Shown here piece by piece: positions 19,404 to 28,596 of a stretch of 64,000 bases of DNA (the first letter of the stretch is position 1; each line of letters starts with the position of its first letter). The stretch is from assembly GCA_934271655.1 (NCBI GenBank), contig CAKQRW010000004.1, positions 1-64,000 on the forward strand, in the 5' to 3' direction. The notes beneath the pieces are model-generated. The model saw nothing but the letters and a program-made list of their open reading frames with translations. It ran no database searches and was not told the origin of the DNA. Source of the DNA: an uncultured Bacteroidaceae bacterium. Its GTDB lineage: Bacteria > Bacteroidota > Bacteroidia > Bacteroidales > Bacteroidaceae. The position numbers and the translations under genes are program-made.

Positions 19404-20885
19404 TCATTCTTGTTTACCAAGCCTCTCCACCCATAAGTTGTAGGCAGCCTTGTATGGTTCGCTATCGGCATCAGGCTGTATAGTGTCTATATGCTTCAGA
19501 GTCTTGAAAGCCTCGTCGCTGTCCTTGTATATGCCAGCGCCGATACCAGCGCCGTATGCAGCACCGACCGACCCGTCTGTCTCATAGAGTTCGATAGTTG
19601 CGCCAGTGACAGACGCAAGCGTGCGACGAAAGAGCGGCGAGAGGAAAAGATTGGCGTGTCCTGCCTTGATAGTCTTTATCTCCATACCCATCTGAGCCAT
19701 TATGTTCATGCCATAGGCGAAAGAGAAGGCTATGCCTTCCTGCGCTGCACGCAACATGTGGGCCTTGGTATGGATATTGAAGTTGATGCCGTGGATGGAT
19801 GCTCCAGGATTCTCATTCTGCAGCACACGCTCCGCTCCATTACCGAAAGGAATGATGGACAGTCCCTCAGCACCTACAGGCACGCTCTCAGCAAGATTAT
19901 TCATGTCTGCGTATGAGATGCCCTCAGGAGCTACTGTGCGCTTCATCCATGCATTGAGGATGCCCGTGCCGTTGATGCAGAGAAGCACACCAAGGCGAGT
20001 ATCTGGCTGGTTATGGTTGACATGGGCGAAAGTGTTCACACGAGACAGCTTGTCGTAGTTGACCTCTCCGAGAACACCATACACAACGCCCGAAGTGCCG
20101 CCTGTGGCAGCTATCTCGCCAGGCTTCATGACATTGAGCGAGAGCGCATTATTTGGCTGGTCGCCGCCGCGATAAGAGATGGGAGCGCCAGCAGGCAAGC
20201 CAAGTTCCTTGGCGACTGCCTCACAAACCCTTGACTGAATAGAGAATGTGGGAACAATCTCTGAAATGATATCTTCCGAGAAGCCGAAATAGTTGAGCAC
20301 ATCCTTGCTCACCTCATTGTTCTTGAAGTCCCAGAACATACCCTCTGAGAGTCCAGAGATGGTGGTCTTCTTGTCGCCTCCACTCAGTCGCAGAGCTATG
20401 TAGTCGCCAGGAAGCATTATTTTGTCTATCTTCGCAAAGATGTCAGGCTCGTTCTCCTTAACCCATGCCAGCTTTGCCGCTGTAAAGTTTCCAGGAGAGT
20501 TGAGCAGATGCTCCAGACATTTTTCTCCGCCGATGGCCTCAAAGGCTGCGTTGCCATAGGGCACCGCACGGCCGTCGCACCAGATGATGGAAGGACGTAG
20601 CGGATTGCCCTCCCTATCCACACACACGAGTCCGTGCATCTGGTAAGAGATGCCTATGGCAGCTACACTGTCAAGCGAGCCAGCTTTCTCTTTCACCCGC
20701 TTAGTGGCCTGTTTGAGTTCATCCCACCACATTTCAGGCTCTTGTTCTGCCCAGCCTGATTGCTTTGATATGATAGGAGCCTCTGAATCGGGATATTGTG
20801 CACTTGCTACTGTCTGTCCTGTGGCTGCATCAACAATGGAAGCCTTGACAGAAGATGTGCCTATGTCGTAACCAAGTAAATACAT
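19404..20885 (-). CDS. xylB: Xylulokinase
   Basis: 493 residues from ATG 20885; the frame extends 29 codons further upstream, but MYLLGYDIGTSSVKA is the normal FGGY-kinase start. Phosphorylates D-xylulose to xylulose-5-phosphate. Visible motifs: DIGTSSVK (phosphate loop), SYQMHG, WCDGRA, and GGTSGVVYG in the C-terminal ATP-binding domain. Last gene of the minus-strand operon symporter-GH10-GH43-xylB, which points to xylose as the sugar. No xylose isomerase gene is in this window. Confidence 0.93.
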   Translation of the reverse strand: MYLLGYDIGTSSVKASIVDAATGQTVASAQYPDSEAPIISKQSGWAEQEPEMWWDELKQATKRVKEKAGSLDSVAAIGISYQMHGLVCVDREGNPLRPSIIWCDGRAVPYGNAAFEAIGGEKCLEHLLNSPGNFTAAKLAWVKENEPDIFAKIDKIMLPGDYIALRLSGGDKKTTISGLSEGMFWDFKNNEVSKDVLNYFGFSEDIISEIVPTFSIQSRVCEAVAKELGLPAGAPISYRGGDQPNNALSLNVMKPGEIAATGGTSGVVYGVLGEVNYDKLSRVNTFAHVNHNQPDTRLGVLLCINGTGILNAWMKRTVAPEGISYADMNNLAESVPVGAEGLSIIPFGNGAERVLQNENPGASIHGINFNIHTKAHMLRAAQEGIAFSFAYGMNIMAQMGMEIKTIKAGHANLFLSPLFRRTLASVTGATIELYETDGSVGAAYGAGIGAGIYKDSDEAFKTLKHIDTIQPDADSEPYKAAYNLWVERLGKQE

Positions 20886-21042
20886 GATAATGATTTTTGC
20901 GTTGAGTTTATATATCGTCTGTTTATATCTCTTCATGGAAAAGAGAGTCACATGAAGCGGCTCTCTATTCATATCCTATATTGCTATTGAGGCACGTACT
21001 GATTGTCAAGCATGACTTCTCCTTTATGTCATGCCCGGCCTA

Positions 21043-22080
21043 CTAGTCAGTACCCTCAACGGTCTTGATGTTGCCATCAGCGTCATACTCTATCTCGCAC
21101 ACCTTCAGGCTGCGGAGCCATGACTTGCCTCCGGATGGCACGGAGTCGTGATGGAAGAGATACCACTTGCCCTCATACTGCAGTATGGCATGGTGTGTAG
21201 TCCAGCCCACCACAGGTGTGAGGATGACTCCCTTGTAAGTGAACGGTCCGTACGGGTTGTCACCTACAGCATAGCACAGCAAGTGGCTGTCGCCTGTGGA
21301 ATAAGAGAAGTAGTACTTGCCATTGTACTTATGCATCCATGAGGCCTCAAAGAAGCGGTGAGGGTCGTCAGCCTTGAGTGGATTGCCATTGTCGTCAACT
21401 ACAAGAATGGGGCGCGGAGCCTCGGCGTAGCTGAGTCCATCCTTAGAGAGACGCACACAGCGGCTTGGCAAGGAGTCCTCCTTGCCCTCTGGCAAGTATG
21501 GTGTCTCAAGATGGATATTGTCTTTATATCGCTGGAGCTGTCCTCCCCATAATCCGCCAAAGTACACGTATGTCTCGCCGTCGGCATCATCGCGGAATGC
21601 GCACATATCTATGCTGTAACTGCCAGGTATAGGCGCTGGCTGTGGAATGAAGGGGCCAGCGGGATTGTCAGCTATGGCTGTTCCCCAATGGAACACATCG
21701 TTGCGGTCTTTGAGCGGGAAATACATGATGTATCTCTTCACTTTCTTGCTGAAGCCCATGCCCTCGGCCTGTTCCTGCGCATTGGTAGGCACCTCAACCT
21801 CATACTCCTGCACGTCGCAGTCCCACAACTGCCGTCCAGCCCATGGGATGTCTTCCTGGCGCAACACGCAGCCATGATCTGTCACAGTGCCTGTCATTGG
21901 GTCGCCTTCGATAGAGAGGACATGATAGTCCTTCATGATGTACTGGTCGCCATTGTCGTTTTCCACGTTTGAAGCCTCCCAGTCGTGACTTGGGTATATA
22001 TATATTTTTCCGTTGAATATATGCACGGAAGGGTCAGCCATATAGTCGGCTGGAAACAGATATCTCTTCTTTGTAGACAT
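21043..22080 (-). CDS. Glycoside hydrolase family 43 (beta-xylosidase/arabinofuranosidase type), cytoplasmic
   Basis: 345 residues with no signal peptide. GH43 five-blade propeller catalytic set: Asp16 (ADPSVH, base), Asp158 (SIDMCAFRD, pKa modulator) and Glu245 (RFFEASWM, acid). Expected to remove xylose or arabinose from short xylo-oligosaccharides. Its position after the symporter and GH10 matches the P. bryantii xynB arrangement (recalled). Absence of a signal peptide suggests it works on imported oligosaccharides. Confidence 0.9.
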   Translation of the reverse strand: MSTKKRYLFPADYMADPSVHIFNGKIYIYPSHDWEASNVENDNGDQYIMKDYHVLSIEGDPMTGTVTDHGCVLRQEDIPWAGRQLWDCDVQEYEVEVPTNAQEQAEGMGFSKKVKRYIMYFPLKDRNDVFHWGTAIADNPAGPFIPQPAPIPGSYSIDMCAFRDDADGETYVYFGGLWGGQLQRYKDNIHLETPYLPEGKEDSLPSRCVRLSKDGLSYAEAPRPILVVDDNGNPLKADDPHRFFEASWMHKYNGKYYFSYSTGDSHLLCYAVGDNPYGPFTYKGVILTPVVGWTTHHAILQYEGKWYLFHHDSVPSGGKSWLRSLKVCEIEYDADGNIKTVEGTD

Positions 22081-22202
22081 GGTTTTACTATTTATTGGGT
22101 TATTAAGTTTTCAATGTTCAATGCATCAAGCAGATGCTCAATATCAGTCTGCAATAAGCAGGTCTCAAAACTATCTTGGAGCTTCAAAGCAGGCAGCAGT
22201 CT

Positions 22203-23411
22203 TTAGCGCTTGGCTTTCTTCTTTGAAGCCTTCACCTTGGCAGGAGCCGGACGCACGCCGGTCTCTCCCAACTCTATGAGCTTAGCCACAGTGGGCTTGG
22301 GCTTGCACTGGCGGTCGAAGAGCGTCGCGTAGTCTGTGCGACCATGTATGGGGAAATCGTTGCGCCATGAGCCGGCATCGTTGAGGCACCAGAAGTTGAC
22401 GCGGTTCACCTTGTCCTTATTTCTCATCAGCATCTGGAAGAAGTCGAGCCAGAACTCATCAAACTGCGCCTGCTTCTCTGGCGGCAGACCGTCCTTATAA
22501 GGATCCATGGCCTCTTGGTAGGCAGCGTTGTCGCTTATGTTAGCTCCAGAGAACCCATAAGGATTGGGAAGCATGGTCAGGTCAAGCTCCGTGAACTGCG
22601 CCTTGAGTCCGAGCTTGGCAATCTCTCCGATAGAGCGTGTGTACTCCGTGATGTAGTCTGAATCACCATAGATCATATGAGCCTGCATGCCGATGGCATC
22701 CACCCGCATTCCCTTGGAGATGAGCGGACGGAAGAAGTTGATGACGCCGTCCAGTTTCTTTGCCTTGTTCATGGAATAGTCGTTGTAATACAATTCCACG
22801 CTTGGGTCGGCCTCATGGGCATACTGAAAGGCGAGAGGGATGAAGTCCTCGCCCAGAATCTGATAGAACGGACTCTTGCGCAGCGTGCCGTCGTCCTCGA
22901 AGGCCTCGTTGACCACGTCCCATCCCACCACGCGTCCACGAAAGTGCGAGACAACGGTGTATATGTGGTCCTTGATGCGCTTCCTCAGCACATCTGCCGA
23001 GACCTGATTGCCATTCTCGTCTGTAAAGAACCATGGAGCGCATTGCGAGTGCCAGATGAGGCAATGTCCGATGACCTTCTGCCCATTGGCAAGAGCCTTG
23101 TCCACCAACTGGTCAGCGAGCGTGAAGTCGTAGACTCCCTCCTTGGGATGAATCACCTCGCACTTCATGCAGTTCTCTGCCACGACCCATCCGAAGTGTT
23201 GCGCTATGAGCGGATAGTCAGATGTCTGGTCTGTCTTGTAGGCTCCAGAGTATACCACTCCGTCCTTCACCTTATTTTCTGCCTTGACTTGCCACTGGTT
23301 GACGCTCACGCCCACACGCAGGAAGTCTCTGTAGGCATGCTGGAGCGACTGTGCGCCGACGCTTTGCGAACACATGGCAACCAGAGCCAAGGCTGATAAT
23401 ATTTTTCTCAT
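22203..23411 (-). CDS. Endo-1,4-beta-xylanase, glycoside hydrolase family 10
   Basis: 402 residues with a signal peptide ending near residue 20 (CSQSVGA-QS). GH10 TIM barrel with acid/base Glu169 (GWDVVNEAFED) and nucleophile Glu275 (AQFTELDLTML); HCLIWHSQ and the FWCLNDAGSW segment line the substrate site. It is a single catalytic domain without a carbohydrate-binding module; the last ~15 residues are Lys-rich (KASKKKAKR). Cuts internal xylan bonds, probably in the periplasm or at the surface. Part of the xylan operon. Confidence 0.95.
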   Translation of the reverse strand: MRKILSALALVAMCSQSVGAQSLQHAYRDFLRVGVSVNQWQVKAENKVKDGVVYSGAYKTDQTSDYPLIAQHFGWVVAENCMKCEVIHPKEGVYDFTLADQLVDKALANGQKVIGHCLIWHSQCAPWFFTDENGNQVSADVLRKRIKDHIYTVVSHFRGRVVGWDVVNEAFEDDGTLRKSPFYQILGEDFIPLAFQYAHEADPSVELYYNDYSMNKAKKLDGVINFFRPLISKGMRVDAIGMQAHMIYGDSDYITEYTRSIGEIAKLGLKAQFTELDLTMLPNPYGFSGANISDNAAYQEAMDPYKDGLPPEKQAQFDEFWLDFFQMLMRNKDKVNRVNFWCLNDAGSWRNDFPIHGRTDYATLFDRQCKPKPTVAKLIELGETGVRPAPAKVKASKKKAKR

Positions 23412-23445
23412 ATATAATATCTTATTTGTAATAAATATCTGTCGT

Positions 23446-23526
23446 CACATCAAGACATAAAGTACAGAAGCATTCCATAGCCTGTGACTTGTAGCCACAT
23501 CAGGACAGAAGCATCCATAGCCCCTG
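23446..23526. repeat. Degenerate direct repeat abutting the symporter stop codon
   Basis: Two copies, 23446-23495 and 23496-23526, share CACATCA(A/G)GACA...AGAAGCAT(T)CCATAGCC. The second copy lacks an internal segment and ends directly at the symporter's stop codon. Confidence 0.65.
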
Positions 23527-24936
23527 TTATTTAGTCTCGTTGGCCCTTGCCTCTATGGCCTTGTTGATTTCGTCTATCTTCTCGTCAGTCAGCTCATACT
23601 TGGAGATGATGACCATCGCTATAGCAAGCAGGAATGCTGGAATGACACATACAAGCCAAAGGATGCCTTCCTGCGCCAGCGGAGTCTGCTCCACCTTAGT
23701 TTTGTCGTAGCACACATATGCGAGCACAGCCGGAGCCACCACGCTGCCAAGTGTCATTCCTGCCTTGAAGAACAGTCCGGTGAGGGCGTTGACTATGCCT
23801 GCTATACGCTTGCCGCTGGTATACTCTCCGTAGGAGATGACTTCTGGCACGAGAGCCCACATGTATCCCGTAGCCACAATAACTCCTGTGCTCTTGATGA
23901 ACTGCGCTATATAGATAAGAGTCATGTTAGGATTCTCCATCTTGGCAATGACATAGAGCGCCGCCATGCCCACGATGGCGATGCCAAGGAAGGCGAAGAA
24001 CATGTTTCTCTTGCCTATAGCCTTCTTGATGGCAGGCACAAGAGGCATGAAGATGAATGCTGGCGCAGAGCCGAGTCCCATGAAGAGCGAGAGCTGTTCT
24101 GGCGTACCGTGCAGGTTGCTGTTGACGAAATAGGCTCCAGCCGCATTGCCTATTGACATCATGGCGAATGCTGTGATGAAGAAAAGCGCTATGACACGCA
24201 GAGGCCTGTTGCGCAAGAACTCAGTAAAGAGGTCGCTCACCTTCACCTCCTCGCTCTCCTTTGCGTCCATGACCACCCTCTCCTTACATTGCGAGAAGCA
24301 GAAGATGAGCAGCAGCAGACCCACCACGCCGTATATGGCCATAGTGATGAACCATGCCTTAGGATCCTTTGGGAGCCCTTCGGGTTTCTCTTCGGTGAAA
24401 TGTGCTATGAGGAGTGGAAGTCCTGAGCCTACAGCCAGGCCGCCACAGTTGGCAAGGAACATGCGCACAGAGGTAAGTATGGTGATCTCATTCGTGTCGC
24501 GCGTCAGGGCCGAATTGAGGGCTCCGTAAGGCACGTTGATAAACGTGTAGAGCAATGTCATAGCTATATATGTCACGTATGCATAGAGCAGCGATGGCGC
24601 AAAGCCGTCCCAGAAGCACAGTATGGCAAAGCCAGAAAGCGGCACACCCACATACACGAGATAGGAGCGGTATTTGCCCAACTTAGGGTTGCTCTTGTCG
24701 ATAAGAGTGCCAACGATAGGATCCCATATGACATTGGCTATGTTGCCCACAAGGAACATGACAGAGACATCCATCTCATTGAGTCCATAGATGTCTGTGT
24801 AGAAAAACAGCAGGTACATGCATGTAACCTGAAAGATGAGGTTCTGCGCAAGATCGCCCGAACCGAAGCCGATGCGCTGAAGCCAGCTTAGTTTGTAGAA
24901 GCCTGAAGCCTCTTGTGTCTTCATTTCTGTTGCCAT
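23527..24936 (-). CDS. GPH-family sugar:cation symporter (xylo-oligosaccharide/xyloside type)
   Basis: 469 residues with about 12 membrane helices. The N-terminus (WLQRIGFGSGDLAQNLIFQ) and VGNIANVIWDPIVGTLIDKS are signatures of the glycoside-pentoside-hexuronide (MelB-like) symporters. First gene of the operon with GH10, GH43 and xylB, like xynD of P. bryantii (recalled). Probably brings xylose or short xylo-oligosaccharides across the inner membrane with Na+ or H+. No SusC/SusD pair is present here. Confidence 0.9.
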   Translation of the reverse strand: MATEMKTQEASGFYKLSWLQRIGFGSGDLAQNLIFQVTCMYLLFFYTDIYGLNEMDVSVMFLVGNIANVIWDPIVGTLIDKSNPKLGKYRSYLVYVGVPLSGFAILCFWDGFAPSLLYAYVTYIAMTLLYTFINVPYGALNSALTRDTNEITILTSVRMFLANCGGLAVGSGLPLLIAHFTEEKPEGLPKDPKAWFITMAIYGVVGLLLLIFCFSQCKERVVMDAKESEEVKVSDLFTEFLRNRPLRVIALFFITAFAMMSIGNAAGAYFVNSNLHGTPEQLSLFMGLGSAPAFIFMPLVPAIKKAIGKRNMFFAFLGIAIVGMAALYVIAKMENPNMTLIYIAQFIKSTGVIVATGYMWALVPEVISYGEYTSGKRIAGIVNALTGLFFKAGMTLGSVVAPAVLAYVCYDKTKVEQTPLAQEGILWLVCVIPAFLLAIAMVIISKYELTDEKIDEINKAIEARANETK

Positions 24937-25024
24937 TACTTTTCGGATATTGAATTAGGTTTATTTACCAGATTTATTATTTAGGAGCACTCAGCCCTCC
25001 TGTGGGGGCTTTGTTTTCACAGTG

Positions 25025-25032
25025 CAAAATTA
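25025..25032 (-). promoter_or_regulatory. -7 element of the xylan operon
   Basis: TAATTTTG on the minus strand, about 90 bp before the symporter ATG. No TTG lies at the -33 distance, as expected for a promoter that needs an activator. Confidence 0.5.
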
Positions 25033-25063
25033 AGCCTTTTTGTCATTCCAGCCTTTTTCTTTT

Positions 25064-25089
25064 GTAACAAAGATTTAAAATATTGTTAC
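25064..25089. promoter_or_regulatory. Candidate activator site upstream of the xylan operon promoter
   Basis: Inverted repeat GTAACAA-N12-TTGTTAC, centred about 59 bp upstream of the likely transcription start. Farther up, TTTCGGCCT occurs twice (25112-25120, 25143-25151), 31 bp apart, about three helical turns. Xylan operons of this type are controlled by hybrid two-component regulators (XynR in P. bryantii); no such gene lies in this window. Confidence 0.45.
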
Positions 25090-25238
25090 TTCCCTTGGAT
25101 TTACGCCTTGTTTTCGGCCTAAAAGCCGAGAAATAGGCTTGATTTCGGCCTTTACGGCAGACTTTGCCCCACAATGCCTGGTCGCAAGTTTGAAACAAAA
25201 AAAACACACATTATAATATAAGCGTAAAAAAAAATGTT

Positions 25239-25246
25239 TACCTTTG
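25239..25246 (+). promoter_or_regulatory. -7 element for topA
   Basis: TACCTTTG. It implies a leader of about 280 nt before the topA ATG. Confidence 0.45.
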
Positions 25247-25530
25247 CACCCGAAATTGAGATCGGTATCGGCCAGAAAGTCATTGGAGACACATAATGGC
25301 TCTCATTCTGGCATGGTGCAGACGGACTACTGGCGGTACAGGCTGCAGGCAACGACACAGCAGCATCCGCAGAACGAAGACGAGCATAAGAGCTGGTACG
25401 GGCAAGAATGGAAACATGAGAAAATGCGGAGAAGCCTTAAGCAGCGCCCCCTGCCCTGCCGCAAAATGAGGCACGTCCTCCATCATGACGGGGGCCTCAC
25501 ATGTGCGCGATAAATAAAGAACAACATCAT
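25247..25530 (+). other. Long leader of topA, no recognised gene
   Basis: About 280 bp between the likely topA promoter and its ATG. An 89-codon frame (25244-25513) runs through it, but it begins at the -7 element itself and would not be on the transcript in full. No riboswitch fold was recognised. Confidence 0.4.
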
Positions 25531-27879
25531 ATGCAAAAGAATTTGGTTATTGTCGAGTCTCCAGCCAAGGCAAAGACTCTGGAGAAGTTTCTCGGCAAGG
25601 ATTATAAGGTTCTGTCCTCATACGGACACATCAGAGACCTGAAGAAAAAAGAGATGAGCGTCAACCTCACCGATTTCTCGCCCGAATATGAGATACCTTC
25701 GGACAAGGAGAATGTGGTCAGGGAACTGAAGAAGGAGGCAAGCAACGCGGAAACGGTGTGGCTCGCATCCGATGAGGACCGCGAGGGAGAGGCAATCAGC
25801 TGGCATCTCAGCCAGGTACTCGGTCTTGATCCCAAGGCGGCAAAAAGAATAGTGTTTCATGAGATAACGAAAACAGCCATACTGAAAGCCATCGAGCATC
25901 CGCGCACCATCGACATGGGACTGGTCAACGCCCAGCAGGCCCGCCGTGTGCTCGACCGCATCGTGGGCTTCAAGATATCGCCGGTGCTGTGGAAGAAGCT
26001 CAAGCCAAGCCTCTCAGCCGGACGCGTGCAAAGCGTGGCCGTACGCCTCATCGTGGAGCGTGAGAGGGAGATAGAGAACTTCACCAGCGAGTCGTCATAT
26101 AAGGTGATAGGCTTCTTCCTCGTTGACGGGCAAGAGGTGAAAGCCACTCTGGCGCACAGCTTTAAGACTGAGAAAGAGGCCGAGGCCTTCCTCAACGCGT
26201 GCCGCAACAAGTCCTTCTACATCTCCGACATAGAGAAGAAGCCTGTGAAGCGCACGCCAGCTCCTCCATTCACCACATCAACTCTCCAGCAGGAGGCTGC
26301 CCGCAAGCTGGGCTTCACCGTGTCTCAGACCATGATGCTGGCGCAGCACCTGTACGAGTCGGGATACATCACCTACATGCGTACAGACTCTGTCAACCTT
26401 TCATCTCTGTGCATCAACACCACCAAGGATGAGATCATATCCATGCATGGCGACAGATACTCCAAGCCAAGGCAGTTCCACACCAGCTCCAAAGGTGCCC
26501 AGGAAGCCCACGAGGCCATCCGCCCCACCTATGTCTCCAATCATGAGATAGAGGGCACATCGCAGGAGAAACGTCTCTACGACCTCATATGGAAGCGCAC
26601 GGTGGCATGCCAGATGGCAGACGCTGAGGCTGAGAAGACCACTGTCACCATCAGCATGAAGGACGATGGCACTCCAGCCGCAGCCTACTACTTCACAGCC
26701 ACAGGCGTAGTGATCACCTTCGACGGTTTCCTGCGCGTGTACAAGGAGTCGAGCGATGATGACAGCCAGCAGGAAGAATCGGGCGAGCTGCTTCCATCCG
26801 TGGAGAAAGGCGAGCCTCTCTTCATAAAGGAGCTTGTAGCCACCCAGCGTTTCTCTCAGCACCCGCTGCGATACACAGAGGCAAGCCTTGTCAAAAAACT
26901 GGAGGAGCTTGGCATAGGCCGCCCGTCAACCTATGCTCCTACCATCTCCACCATCCAGCAGAGAGAATATGTGGAGAAGGGCGACAAAAAAGGTGAGGAG
27001 AAAGAATACAAGATCATACGCCTTGCCGACGACAAGATGACCAAGACGGTCAAGTCGGAGGTGGTTGGCAACGAGAAGAACAAGCTTCTGCCCACAGACA
27101 TAGGCACCGTGGTCAACGACTTCCTCGTGCACTCTTTCCCCGAGATTATAGACTACAACTTCACAGCCAACGTGGAAAAGGAGTTTGACGAGATAGCCGA
27201 AGGACGCGAGAACTGGCAGGAGATGATGCGCGAGTTCTACGCCAAGTTAGAGCCGATGGTTGTAGCCACGCTTCAGGAGAAGAGCGAGCACAAGGTGGGC
27301 GAACGTGTGCTGGGCAACGAGCCAGGCACAGGCAAGCCTGTGAGCGTGAAGATAGGACGCTTCGGCCCAATGGTGCAGATAGGCCTTGCCGGCGAGGAAG
27401 AAAAACCGCGCTTCGCCCAGCTCAACAAGGGGCAGAGCATACAGACCATCACTCTCGAAGAAGCTCTTGAGCTCTTCAAGCTGCCGCGCACACTCGGCGA
27501 GTACGAGGGAGAGACCGTAACGGTGGGCTCAGGACGCTTTGGCCCATACGTGCAGCACAAAAAGAAGTATGTATCTGTGCCAAAAGACATCAACCCTCTG
27601 CAGATGACGCTTGACGATGCAGTCAAACTCATAGAGGAGCGCCGCAAGGGCGAGGCCGCCGCTCATCTCAAGAAGTTTGATGAGGACGCGGAGATGGAGA
27701 TAATGAACGGCCGCTTTGGCCCTTACATCAAGTACAAGGGCGCTAACTACAAACTGCCCAAGACGGTGAAGGAGCCAACAAGCCTTACATACGCAGAGTG
27801 CATGGAGATAGTCAACACACCGCAGGCGGCCTCAAGATCGGGCGCGCGACGCGGCAAGAAAGCCACTACAGAGAAATGA
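25531..27879 (+). CDS. topA: DNA topoisomerase I (type IA)
   Basis: 782 residues from ATG 25531 (MQKNLVIVESPAKAKTLEKF in part); an ATG ten codons upstream is less typical. Relaxes negative supercoils. Toprim domain at residues 3-120 (VIVESPAKAK, SDEDREGEAI), active-site Tyr282 in YITYMRTDS, and GRPSTYAPT in the cleavage domain. The C-terminus carries three GRFGP-type repeats (near RFGPMVQIG, GRFGPYVQHK, GRFGPYIKYK) instead of zinc fingers, as in other Bacteroidota. Upstream of aroK by 90 bp. Confidence 0.97.
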   Translation: MQKNLVIVESPAKAKTLEKFLGKDYKVLSSYGHIRDLKKKEMSVNLTDFSPEYEIPSDKENVVRELKKEASNAETVWLASDEDREGEAISWHLSQVLGLDPKAAKRIVFHEITKTAILKAIEHPRTIDMGLVNAQQARRVLDRIVGFKISPVLWKKLKPSLSAGRVQSVAVRLIVEREREIENFTSESSYKVIGFFLVDGQEVKATLAHSFKTEKEAEAFLNACRNKSFYISDIEKKPVKRTPAPPFTTSTLQQEAARKLGFTVSQTMMLAQHLYESGYITYMRTDSVNLSSLCINTTKDEIISMHGDRYSKPRQFHTSSKGAQEAHEAIRPTYVSNHEIEGTSQEKRLYDLIWKRTVACQMADAEAEKTTVTISMKDDGTPAAAYYFTATGVVITFDGFLRVYKESSDDDSQQEESGELLPSVEKGEPLFIKELVATQRFSQHPLRYTEASLVKKLEELGIGRPSTYAPTISTIQQREYVEKGDKKGEEKEYKIIRLADDKMTKTVKSEVVGNEKNKLLPTDIGTVVNDFLVHSFPEIIDYNFTANVEKEFDEIAEGRENWQEMMREFYAKLEPMVVATLQEKSEHKVGERVLGNEPGTGKPVSVKIGRFGPMVQIGLAGEEEKPRFAQLNKGQSIQTITLEEALELFKLPRTLGEYEGETVTVGSGRFGPYVQHKKKYVSVPKDINPLQMTLDDAVKLIEERRKGEAAAHLKKFDEDAEMEIMNGRFGPYIKYKGANYKLPKTVKEPTSLTYAECMEIVNTPQAASRSGARRGKKATTEK

Positions 27880-27887
27880 TGCATCAG

Positions 27888-27933
27888 GCCAGGACATGCG
27901 TTTCCCCCGACCGGCGGCAATGCATGTCCTGGC
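27888..27933 (+). terminator. Hairpin between topA and aroK
   Basis: Perfect 12-bp stem GCCAGGACATGC with a 22-nt loop, without a T-run. It may stabilise the topA 3' end or attenuate transcription into aroK rather than terminate fully. Confidence 0.5.
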
Positions 27934-27969
27934 ATAAAGGGCATGTTCTCCAGACTATAAAAGACACAA

Positions 27970-28494
27970 ATGAAAAGAATAATCCTTATAGGCTTCATGG
28001 GCGCAGGCAAGACCACCCTGGGGCGCGTGTTGGCACGAGAGATGGGACTCACGTTCTACGATCTTGACGACTACATAGAGGAGCGGTTCCACAAGACCAT
28101 CCCTGCCATTTTTGAAGAGAGCGGCGAGGCAGGCTTCCGCGATGTGGAACGGCGCATGCTGCACGAGGTGGCAGAGTTTGAGGATGTCGTCATATCATGT
28201 GGCGGCGGCACCCCCTGCTTCTTCGACAACATGGAGTATCTTAACTCAAAAGGCGAGACTTTCTACCTCAAAGCCACTCCAGAGGTGCTGAAGGCGCATC
28301 TCATGATGGGAAAGACGCAGCGACCACTCATCAAGGGCAAGTCGCCAGAAGAGCTCATCGAATACATCAGGCAAGCGCTGCAGGAGCGCAGTCCATTTTA
28401 TGAGAAGGCCAAGCACACGCTGGAACTGGATGTGATACACACCAACGAGGATATACTCGGCTACGTGAGAGAGCTAATGGACAAGGCTAAGTGA
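27970..28494 (+). CDS. aroK: Shikimate kinase
   Basis: 174 residues. Phosphorylates shikimate at O3 in chorismate synthesis. Walker A GFMGAGKTT (residues 8-16), DLDDYIEE (Asp pair for Mg and shikimate), FRDVERRML (shikimate-binding Arg), CGGGTP loop, and the lid Arg in QRPLIKG. Normal length. Lies between topA and speA on the same strand with gaps near 100 bp, so it may have its own promoter. Confidence 0.96.
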   Translation: MKRIILIGFMGAGKTTLGRVLAREMGLTFYDLDDYIEERFHKTIPAIFEESGEAGFRDVERRMLHEVAEFEDVVISCGGGTPCFFDNMEYLNSKGETFYLKATPEVLKAHLMMGKTQRPLIKGKSPEELIEYIRQALQERSPFYEKAKHTLELDVIHTNEDILGYVRELMDKAK

Positions 28495-28596
28495 ACCGCA
28501 ACACTTGCGCAGCTCCCGCACATCATGTAAAAATAACTACCTGGTCAGAGTATTCAAACATAATTTAATATCATCCCTTTATATACAGAATAATAA

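Noticed and set aside
25244..25513. 89-codon ORF in the topA leader
   Set aside because: Its ATG lies at the promoter's -7 element, it overlaps the extended topA frame, and its composition is not protein-like.
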